Assembly (NCBI GenBank): GCA_002309255.1
Contig: DBXI01000050.1
Coordinates: 63,870 to 72,776 of the forward strand
Reading direction: 5' to 3'
Length of the DNA stretch: 8,907 bases
Source of the DNA: Bacteroidales bacterium UBA1216
Lineage (GTDB): Bacteria; Bacteroidota; Bacteroidia; Bacteroidales; Paludibacteraceae
The position numbers and the translations under genes are program-made. The notes beneath the pieces are model-generated. The model was not told the origin of the DNA. It saw only the letters and a program-made list of their open reading frames with translations, and ran no database searches. Below, piece after piece: positions 1 through 5,081 of the stretch (its first letter is position 1; each line of letters begins with the position of its first letter).

Positions 1-848
1 GTACAGCACAGCCTCTCCGTGTATATTGCAAAGTAGCTCAAGAATGGTGGGGTGATGCAGCCGTAGGTGCTTATGCATGGACGGAGAACGCTCCTGCAAA
101 TGCAGAATGGCCCGGTGTACGTATGCAGGCTGTTGAAGGTGAAGACAACGTATGGTTCATTGATCTGGACACCGTAGCTTTCAACAAAGTTGTATTTACC
201 CGCGTAAACCCGAGTGATGAAGGTGACCTCTATTGGGGAGCAAAGACCGAGGATCAGATTATTCCTCGCGACGGCAAGAACCTCTTCACCCTCACTTCTA
301 CCGAAGCTCAGTGGGACGGAGACGGCAATAAGGCTGTTGGCGAGTGGTCTGTAAAGGGCGCTAGCGAAGAAGGAGGCGAAGGCGGTGAAGAAGGCGGCGA
401 AGGCGGTGAGCAAGGCGAAGGCCTGGCTAACGGCTTCTACCTGATCGGTCAGAACGGATGGGACATTGCTGCTCTGAACAGCAACCTGCTCTTTACTGCT
501 AACCCGGGCGCTGAGAACGAGTTTAACCTCGTAGTAGCACTCGAGGAGGGACAGTCGCTCAAGGTGGTTAAGGTCGAGAACAATGCTATCGCTGCATGGT
601 ACCCAGACGGTATGGACAACGAATATAAGGTTGATGCTGAGCACGCCGGTAACAGAACGATCTACTTCCAAGAGACCTATAAGGAGGATTGGGCGCAGTT
701 CGGTGGATTCATGTTCATCAGCAGCGACGTTACCGCTCTTGACAACACCACAGCTGACGTGAAAGCCGTTAAGTTCATCGAGAACGGACAGCTCTTCATC
801 ATCGTCAACACACGCGTATTCAACGCAGCTGGACAGATCGTTCGTTGA
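1..848 (+). CDS. Secreted starch-binding (CBM26-like) protein, 5' end missing
   Basis: The frame is open from base 3 to the TGA at 846-848, giving 281 visible residues; the true start and any signal peptide lie before the window. Residues about 5-100 look like a CBM26-type starch-binding module: a VYCKVAQEWW strand, AYAWTENA, a WPGVRM turn and a VVFTR strand match the usual Y..W..vyaW..WPG..viF pattern. Residues 123-140 are a Gly/Glu-only linker apart from one Gln. A second beta-rich domain follows (about 141-243: GFYLIGQNGWD, AAWYPDG, TIYF), of a kind common in Bacteroidales surface glycan-binding proteins. The last ~35 residues (VKFIENGQLFIIV...FNAAGQIVR) resemble a type IX secretion C-terminal sorting tail. 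The inferred role is surface binding of alpha-glucan; no catalytic domain is visible. The tail resembles that of the next gene, so the two are probably products of related design. Confidence 0.8.
   Translation, partial: TAQPLRVYCKVAQEWWGDAAVGAYAWTENAPANAEWPGVRMQAVEGEDNVWFIDLDTVAFNKVVFTRVNPSDEGDLYWGAKTEDQIIPRDGKNLFTLTSTEAQWDGDGNKAVGEWSVKGASEEGGEGGEEGGEGGEQGEGLANGFYLIGQNGWDIAALNSNLLFTANPGAENEFNLVVALEEGQSLKVVKVENNAIAAWYPDGMDNEYKVDAEHAGNRTIYFQETYKEDWAQFGGFMFISSDVTALDNTTADVKAVKFIENGQLFIIVNTRVFNAAGQIVR
369..422 (+). repeat. Imperfect 21-base tandem repeat coding a Gly/Glu linker
   Basis: Bases 369-389 and 390-410 are two 21-base units that match at 19 of 21 positions and encode EGGEGGE twice. A 12-base partial unit (411-422) follows. 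They form the flexible acidic linker between the two beta domains of the first gene. Copy number could vary between strains by in-frame slippage. Confidence 0.8.
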
Positions 849-870
849 TTCTACGATCACAGCTCATTTT

Positions 871-909
871 GAACCCCGAGAGTTCCCTGAACCTTCGGGG
901 TTCATTTTG
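871..909 (+). terminator. Intrinsic terminator after the first secreted-protein gene
   Basis: A perfect 9-bp stem pairs GAACCCCGA (871-879) with TCGGGGTTC (895-903). Inside the loop GTTC (882-885) can also pair with GAAC (889-892). The hairpin starts 22 bases after the stop codon and is followed by a short T-rich run (ATTTTG). The weak T-tract keeps this below certainty. Confidence 0.7.
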
Positions 910-955
910 CCCTTTGCGTTTTTTGGAACATTTTGGGGCTTTTTTGACGAATAAC

Positions 956-987
956 ATAATTTTTGGATAATTTTTGGTAATTTTTGA
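956..987 (+). repeat. 11-base A/T tandem repeat with phased T-tracts
   Basis: ATAATTTTTGG occurs at 956-966 and again exactly at 967-977, followed by TAATTTTTGA at 978-987. The T5 runs recur every 10-11 bases, about one helical turn, which is the arrangement that bends DNA. The array lies 50-80 bases upstream of the -33 element of the next gene. The rest of the 849-1140 gap is A/T-rich leader with no credible gene. Confidence 0.75.
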
Positions 988-1036
988 CTAAAAAATGAAA
1001 AAACGAAGATTTTTTGCAAAAAAGTGCCCACTGCTC

Positions 1037-1067
1037 TTGCATTTTCCAAAATATTTTCGTATCTTTG
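1037..1067 (+). promoter_or_regulatory. Bacteroidetes-type promoter of the second secreted-protein gene
   Basis: TTG at 1037-1039, a 20-base spacer and TATCTTTG at 1060-1067 match the Bacteroidetes primary sigma factor consensus (TTG near -33, TAnnTTTG near -7). Transcription should start near 1073, giving a leader of about 65 bases. That leader is A/T-rich and has no Shine-Dalgarno site, as is usual in this phylum. Confidence 0.8.
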
Positions 1068-1140
1068 CGTGAATATTATGCTGCATACTAAAAAAACAAT
1101 ATAAGTAACCCAATTAAATTAACTTTAAATCATTTATTGT

Positions 1141-2244
1141 ATGAGAAAAATTCTCTCTTTTTTCTTTGCTGTAGCATTCGGCGTCAGCATGTTCGCTACT
1201 ACCTACACGGTAGCCGGTGATTCAGAGGCTTTGTTCGGAACATCTTGGGATCCTGCCAACACTGCTAACGACATGGCTTTGGTTGAAGGTTCGACTTACA
1301 AATTCGTAAAGGAAGGCGTTACTCTGTATGAAAGTTGGATCAACTTCAAGGTATGTGAAGATCATGCATGGACCAAATCATACGGAAAAGATGGTGGTAA
1401 CTTTTATTTCCAAGTTACAGAAACAGCATCCTACAATGTAACCATCACATTTGATGCTTCTACGGAAGAAATTTCGTATTCATTGGTTAAGACTGGTTCA
1501 GCTACAGGTAAACCTGCTATTAAATTGCACGGAACATTTGCAGAAGTCTGGGATGACACTGAGGCTTTTGCAATAGCTGATGACGAAAAATCTGCATCAC
1601 TGAAACTTACATTAGAGAAGAAAGCGTATGAGTTTGGCGTGAAGATCGGTGGACAGTGGACTGCTAACGCTACAATATTTACGCGCGAGAACAATTCTGC
1701 AGTTGTTACAGGCGATTCTGGTAACATGAGCCTTGAGGCGGATGCTGCCGGCGAATACACCTTCAAATGGACGTATGAAACCAACACTCTGGAAGTAACC
1801 TTCCCCGAAGGAGCAGCACCGGTTGTGAAAGTAACTATATTCTTCGTAAATTCTCTTGACTGGGAGGCCGTAAATGCTTACGTATGGGATGCAGACGGTA
1901 ATCCCAAACATACTTGGCCGGGTGAGGCTATGACCCTGACCGAACAGAAGGTAGGTGAGAATGAGGTATATTCGTTTACTTTCCCCGAAGATTATGTAAA
2001 TATTATTTTCGGCAATGGTCATGGTGCACAAACGGAGGATCTTGCCGTTGACGCAAGTACGCCGTACTTCGTTCCCGGTGGCCTCAATGAGGATAAGTAT
2101 ACTGGTACATGGTATGTTTCTGTAGATGATATCACTACCGCTGTTGACAATCTGACCACCGACACAAAGGCTTTCAAGTTCATGCAGGACGGACAACTCT
2201 ACATCCGCGCAAACGGACAAGTTTACTCCATTCTGGGCAAGTAA
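1141..2244 (+). CDS. Secreted multi-domain starch-binding protein (X25-like and CBM26-like)
   Basis: This complete gene of 367 residues begins with a signal peptide: MRK, a hydrophobic core, and likely cleavage after Ala19 (MFA-TT). Residues ~21-113 resemble a pullulanase X25-type module (TVAGDSEALFGTSWDP, then HAWTKSYGKDGGNFYF). Residues ~120-221 form a second beta-sandwich (IKLHGTFAEVWDD...EFGVKIGGQW). Residues ~228-325 resemble CBM26 (VTIFFVNSLDWEAVNAYVW, TWPGEAM, NIIFGNG). The tail 334-367 (KAFKFMQDGQLYIRANGQVYSILGK region) parallels that of the preceding gene and looks like a type IX secretion sorting signal. No catalytic motif is seen, so surface binding of starch-like glycan, in the manner of SusE/SusF, is the best inference. 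Promoter and terminator both lie close by, so it is probably transcribed alone. The start is supported by the signal peptide that follows it. Confidence 0.85.
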   Translation: MRKILSFFFAVAFGVSMFATTYTVAGDSEALFGTSWDPANTANDMALVEGSTYKFVKEGVTLYESWINFKVCEDHAWTKSYGKDGGNFYFQVTETASYNVTITFDASTEEISYSLVKTGSATGKPAIKLHGTFAEVWDDTEAFAIADDEKSASLKLTLEKKAYEFGVKIGGQWTANATIFTRENNSAVVTGDSGNMSLEADAAGEYTFKWTYETNTLEVTFPEGAAPVVKVTIFFVNSLDWEAVNAYVWDADGNPKHTWPGEAMTLTEQKVGENEVYSFTFPEDYVNIIFGNGHGAQTEDLAVDASTPYFVPGGLNEDKYTGTWYVSVDDITTAVDNLTTDTKAFKFMQDGQLYIRANGQVYSILGK

Positions 2245-2265
2245 AATATGCCTATTTCGTTAAAA

Positions 2266-2299
2266 ATGCGACTCACGGCAACGTGGGTCGTATTTTTTT
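2266..2299 (+). terminator. Strong intrinsic terminator with GCAA tetraloop
   Basis: Bases 2266-2277 pair with 2282-2293 in a 12-bp stem containing two G-T wobbles, closed by a GCAA loop (a GNRA tetraloop). The stem runs into seven T residues (2293-2299). It lies 22 bases after the stop codon of the secreted-protein gene and just before the flavodiiron promoter, so it insulates the two. Confidence 0.9.
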
Positions 2300-2308
2300 G
2301 CCAAAATG

Positions 2309-2340
2309 TTTGCAAATTTGATTTTTTTTTTGTATCTTTG
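2309..2340 (+). promoter_or_regulatory. Bacteroidetes-type promoter of the flavodiiron gene, T10 in spacer
   Basis: TTTG at 2309-2312, a 20-base spacer and TATCTTTG at 2333-2340 fit the Bacteroidetes promoter pattern. The spacer contains ten consecutive T residues (2322-2331) next to the -7 box. Transcription should start near 2346, giving a leader of about 60 bases before the ATG at 2409. Confidence 0.8.
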
Positions 2341-2347
2341 CACTCAA

Positions 2348-2364
2348 ATTGCATAGAATGCAAT
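2348..2364 (+). promoter_or_regulatory. Perfect palindrome at the expected transcription start (possible operator)
   Basis: ATTGCAT (2348-2354) and ATGCAAT (2358-2364) form a perfect inverted repeat around AGA. Outer arms CAAAT (2345-2349) and ATTTG (2367-2371) add partial symmetry. It sits 7 bases after the -7 box, where a bound repressor would block initiation; in RNA it would be a leader hairpin. TTG-N9-CAA half-sites recall Crp/Fnr-type operators, but the spacing differs from the usual one and no regulator is encoded nearby. Confidence 0.5.
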
Positions 2365-2408
2365 AAATTTGAATTATTGAATATTTTAATCTTTGAATTC
2401 TATCATAC

Positions 2409-3557
2409 ATGAACATGAAATCCGTATCGTATATAGGCTGCGACGACGCCACATTAGATCTGTTCGAGGGGCAATACGCTCTGCCGGACGGCATGTGCTA
2501 TAACTCCTACCTGCTCTGCGCCGACAAGGTTGCCGTGCTGGACACTATTGACAAGCGTTGCACGGACGAGTGGCTGAACAAACTCGAGAAATCCCTCATG
2601 GGGCGCACGCCCGATTACCTCGTCGTTCATCACATGGAGCCCGACCACTCCGGCAGCATCGCGCAGTTCGTCAAATCGTACCCCAATGTGCAACTCGTCT
2701 GCTCCAAGATTGCCGAGAATATGTTAAAGCAGTTTGGGGTAACTTATAGCAACATCCTCGTTGTCAAGGAAGGCGACGTCCTTGACCTCGGCGGTCTGTC
2801 GCTCCGCTTTATTGCTGCGCCGATGATCCACTGGCCTGAGGTGCTGATGAGCTACTGCCCCGAGGAGCGTGTGCTCTTCTCCGCCGACGCCTTCGGCAAG
2901 TTCGGCGTATATGAAGCCGACGCTGACGACTGGGCGTGTGAGGCACGCCGTTACTATTTCAACATCGTAGGCAAGTATGGCGTGCAGGTGCAAGCTGTGC
3001 TGAAGAAGATCGCTCCTCTGGCGATAGACAGCATTGCACCGCTGCACGGCTATGTGCTCGATGGCGAACAGAAAGACGAAGCGCTGCGCTTGTACACCAT
3101 CTGGAGCGCATACGGCGTAGAGACCGAGGGCGTGTTTGTCGTTTCGGCTTCCATCCACGGCAATACCTTGCATGCAGCCGAGTATATAGCCGACGAACTG
3201 CGCCGGAAGGGTGTGAAGGTGGCGTTCACTGACCTGACACGCGATGATATGGCAGAGGCTGTGGAGGATGCGTTCCGTTACGGCAAGATGATCCTCTGCG
3301 CATGTACCTACGATGCCGATCTCTTCCCGCCCATGCACACCTTCCTGCACAAACTGCAGCTCAAGGGGTACAAGAACCGCCGCGTGGCACTCGTTGAGAA
3401 CGGCTCATGGGCCCCCGCTGCCGCCAATGTGATGCGTAGCATGCTCGAACCAATGACCGGCATCGAGATCATTGATCCTGTCGTGACGCTCCGCGGCTGC
3501 ATGAAGGACGCCGACAAAACCGCTTTAGAGGCGCTCGCTGTATCCATGTGTATTTAG
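2409..3557 (+). CDS. fprA: Flavodiiron protein (FprA-family A-type flavoprotein)
   Basis: The 382-residue protein has the two classic flavodiiron domains. Residues ~1-235 are a metallo-beta-lactamase-like domain with the diiron ligand set H75-x-E77-x-D79-H80, H141 (APMIHWPE), D160 (LFSADAFG) and H213 (APLHGYVL). Residues ~238-382 are flavodoxin-like, with the FMN phosphate loop at 246-253 (SASIHGNT) and further loops CTYDADLFPP and ENGSWAPAA. By family, it reduces O2 to water and/or NO to N2O in the cytoplasm, protecting an anaerobe, with electrons from rubredoxin or a similar donor. No rubredoxin or flavin-reductase domain is fused, so a separate donor is needed. The spacing from D160 to H213 is 52 residues, shorter than the ~60 I recall as typical, so a loop may be trimmed. 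An alternative in-frame start is the Met at residue 3. Confidence 0.93.
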   Translation: MNMKSVSYIGCDDATLDLFEGQYALPDGMCYNSYLLCADKVAVLDTIDKRCTDEWLNKLEKSLMGRTPDYLVVHHMEPDHSGSIAQFVKSYPNVQLVCSKIAENMLKQFGVTYSNILVVKEGDVLDLGGLSLRFIAAPMIHWPEVLMSYCPEERVLFSADAFGKFGVYEADADDWACEARRYYFNIVGKYGVQVQAVLKKIAPLAIDSIAPLHGYVLDGEQKDEALRLYTIWSAYGVETEGVFVVSASIHGNTLHAAEYIADELRRKGVKVAFTDLTRDDMAEAVEDAFRYGKMILCACTYDADLFPPMHTFLHKLQLKGYKNRRVALVENGSWAPAAANVMRSMLEPMTGIEIIDPVVTLRGCMKDADKTALEALAVSMCI

Positions 3558-3594
3558 GCTTTTGTCTTTGAGCGCAGCGGTCTTTTTTCTTTCG
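3519..3594 (+). terminator. Possible terminator of the flavodiiron gene, overlapping its 3' end
   Basis: The 3' arm 3569-3581 can pair with two blocks inside the end of the coding region. GCGCTCG (3531-3537) pairs with 3569-3575, with one wobble. ACCGCT (3519-3524) pairs with AGCGGT (3576-3581). A 6-base bulge separates the blocks. T6 (3583-3588) and further T residues follow directly. The bulge and the ~31-base loop make this weaker than the other terminators here. Confidence 0.4.
3559..3583 (-). repeat. Inverted copy of the AGACCG...CTCAAAGA element
   Basis: Read on the minus strand, these 25 bases match 4966-4990 on the plus strand at 23 of 25 positions. The two copies therefore form an inverted repeat enclosing the DUF4301 gene. 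The core is AGACCG, five bases, CTCAAAGA. This copy also forms part of the possible terminator described at 3519-3594. Confidence 0.75.
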
Positions 3595-3600
3595 ACTAAT
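3583..3600 (+). repeat. Direct repeat TTTTTTCTTTCGACT, copy before DUF4301
   Basis: TTTTTTCTTTCGACT at 3583-3597 recurs exactly at 5049-5063. The longer-tailed form TTCTTTCGACTAAT at 3587-3600 recurs exactly at 5067-5080, directly before the next start codon. In each case it ends a T-tract after a putative hairpin and precedes a gene. Its role is unknown. Confidence 0.75.
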
Positions 3601-3626
3601 AATTAACCAATTAAATTGATACAACC

Positions 3627-4967
3627 ATGAACTTTACCCAACAAGATTTAGAGCAACTGAGTGCTCGTGGCATTTCCGTACAGAAGGCGGAAGAGCAATT
3701 GAAGTGTTTCCAGACGGGTTTTCCGGTGCTGGATATCGTTGAGCCGGCTGCATTGCACAAAGGTGTGATCAGTCCGTCGGTAGCTGAGCGTAAGGAGTTT
3801 ATCGCCGCTTGGCAGCAGTATTTGGCTGAGGGACACAAGGTGCTGAAGTTCGTTCCTGCCTCGGGTGCAGCTTCGCGTATGTTCAAGAACCTGTTTGAGT
3901 ATCTCGATAACGGCGTAGAGACTCCGTTCATCCGCGAGTTCCTGGACAACATCTTCAAGTTTGCGTTTGGCAATCAGCTCGCCGGCAAGCAAGGTCAGGA
4001 TGCTGTTCGCTTCCTGTTGAAGGACATGAACTACGGCAATCTTCCTAAAGGCTTGCTCTTGTTCCACTCGTACCGCGACGGCGCACGTACACCGGCTATG
4101 GAGCACATGGTGGAAGGCGCGTTGTATGCCGCATCGAATGGTGAGGTGAACATCCACTTCACCGTATCGCATGATCATCTGCCGTTGTTCCGCAAGCATA
4201 TTGCCGACAATATGCAGAAGCTCGAGGCGAAGTATGGCGTGAAGTTCAATATCTCCTTCTCCGAGCAGAAGCCCTCGACGGACACCCTCGCCGCTAATCC
4301 TGACGGGACACCGTTCCGCACGGCTGACGGCAAGCTCTTGTTCCGTCCGGGTGGCCACGGCGCACTCATCGAGAACCTCAATGAGCAGGACGCTGACATC
4401 GTGTTCATCAAGAACATTGACAATGTTGTGCCCGATCGTCTGAAGGGTTCAACCGTTGAGTTCAAGCAGCTGTTGGCAGGTGTGCTGGTAACGGAGCAGA
4501 AGCGCGTGTTTGACGAGTTGCGCAAGCCCGGGCTGAGCGACGAGGAGCGTGCACGCCTCAATCGCCCCATTCGTGTGTGCGGCGTTGTGCGTAATACCGG
4601 TGAGCCCGGCGGCGGACCGTTCCGTGTACGGGAGGCTGACGGCAGCATCAGCAACCAGATCCTGGAGTCTGTACAGATACCCGACAAGGAGCTCATGGCT
4701 AAGTCGAAGTACTTCAATCCGGTGGATCTCGTTTGCGCTATCAAGGACTACGAGGGCAAACCGTTTGACCTGCTGAAGTTCGTTGACCCGAAGACCGGCT
4801 TCATCTCGCAGAAGTCCAAAGACGGCCGCGAGTTGCAGGCACTCGAACTTCCGGGACTCTGGAACGGAGCTATGTCCAAGTGGAACACGATCTTCGTGGA
4901 AGTACCCGTTTCGACCTTCAACCCCGTTAAGACCGTTAACGACCTGCTCCGAGAGCAACATCAATAG
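3627..4967 (+). CDS. DUF4301 family protein, likely sugar-nucleotidyltransferase-like
   Basis: The 446-residue protein fits the Bacteroidetes DUF4301 family, which to my knowledge has no assigned function. Several motifs recall UDP-sugar pyrophosphorylases in the same order. These are a glycine/Arg loop VPASGAASRM (76-85), PKGLLLF (140-146, like the PK of nucleotidyltransferases), FSEQKPSTD (211-219, like FxQxxxPxld), PGGHGALIENL (241-251, like PPGHGdlyxaL) and IKNIDNVVPD (261-270, like vsNsDNLga). I therefore infer a GT-A-type fold that joins a sugar phosphate to a nucleotide, in the cytoplasm; no signal peptide or membrane helix is seen. The C-terminal part has a conserved-looking LPGLWNGAMSKW and FNPVKTVNDLL, probably a separate subdomain. 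No Bacteroidetes promoter is clear in the 69-base gap before it. A HAD sugar-phosphatase gene follows. The family call is firm; the activity is inference. Confidence 0.85.
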   Translation: MNFTQQDLEQLSARGISVQKAEEQLKCFQTGFPVLDIVEPAALHKGVISPSVAERKEFIAAWQQYLAEGHKVLKFVPASGAASRMFKNLFEYLDNGVETPFIREFLDNIFKFAFGNQLAGKQGQDAVRFLLKDMNYGNLPKGLLLFHSYRDGARTPAMEHMVEGALYAASNGEVNIHFTVSHDHLPLFRKHIADNMQKLEAKYGVKFNISFSEQKPSTDTLAANPDGTPFRTADGKLLFRPGGHGALIENLNEQDADIVFIKNIDNVVPDRLKGSTVEFKQLLAGVLVTEQKRVFDELRKPGLSDEERARLNRPIRVCGVVRNTGEPGGGPFRVREADGSISNQILESVQIPDKELMAKSKYFNPVDLVCAIKDYEGKPFDLLKFVDPKTGFISQKSKDGRELQALELPGLWNGAMSKWNTIFVEVPVSTFNPVKTVNDLLREQHQ

Positions 4968-5008
4968 ACCGCTTCGCTCAAAGATAAAAGACCGTTAACA
5001 CTCAAAGA
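4966..5008 (+). repeat. Two tandem AGACCG-N5/6-CTCAAAGA elements
   Basis: AGACCG, five bases, CTCAAAGA spans 4966-4984. AGACCG, six bases, CTCAAAGA spans 4989-5008. The first unit overlaps the last two bases of the DUF4301 stop codon. A third copy lies inverted at 3565-3583. The second unit runs directly into the 5' arm of the downstream hairpin. Confidence 0.7.
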
Positions 5009-5058
5009 AGAAAGCCGGGTTACTCTCGGTACACAAGACTAATCTGGCTTTTTTCTTT
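5004..5058 (+). terminator. 19-bp terminator hairpin just before the HAD gene
   Basis: Bases 5004-5022 pair without a gap with 5040-5058, closing a 17-base loop (5023-5039); three of the 19 pairs are G-T wobbles. The layout is that of an intrinsic terminator: an A-rich 5' arm (AAAGAAGAAA), a GC-richer centre (GCCGGG with TCTGGC) and a T-rich 3' arm (T6 at 5049-5054). It would end DUF4301 transcription. It finishes only 23 bases before the HAD start codon, so it could also act as an attenuator for that gene. Confidence 0.8.
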
Positions 5059-5080
5059 CGACTTTATTCTTTCGACTAAT
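5049..5080 (+). repeat. TTCTTTCGACT repeats before the HAD gene
   Basis: TTTTTTCTTTCGACT (5049-5063) and TTCTTTCGACTAAT (5067-5080) are exact copies of overlapping parts of 3583-3600. The second ends one base before the ATG at 5082, so it occupies the ribosome-binding region. No Shine-Dalgarno sequence is present. Confidence 0.75.
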
Positions 5081-5081
5081 T

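Noticed and set aside
864..1049. Minus-strand open frame of 61 codons in the first intergenic gap
   Set aside because: It lies over an A/T-rich leader, a terminator and the upstream part of a promoter; its composition (Lys/Phe/Ser runs) reflects A/T tracts, not a protein.
1612..2220. Minus-strand open frame of 202 codons opposite the second secreted-protein gene
   Set aside because: The plus-strand gene has a signal peptide, domains, promoter and terminator; the antisense frame has no recognisable domain.
3566..3582. Att sites or insertion-sequence ends around DUF4301
   Set aside because: The inverted copies lack a transposase or integrase between them, show no flanking duplications, and one overlaps the DUF4301 stop codon; a repeat family fits better.
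3648..4358. Minus-strand open frame of 236 codons opposite DUF4301
   Set aside because: DUF4301 motifs lie on the plus strand; the antisense frame shows no family features.
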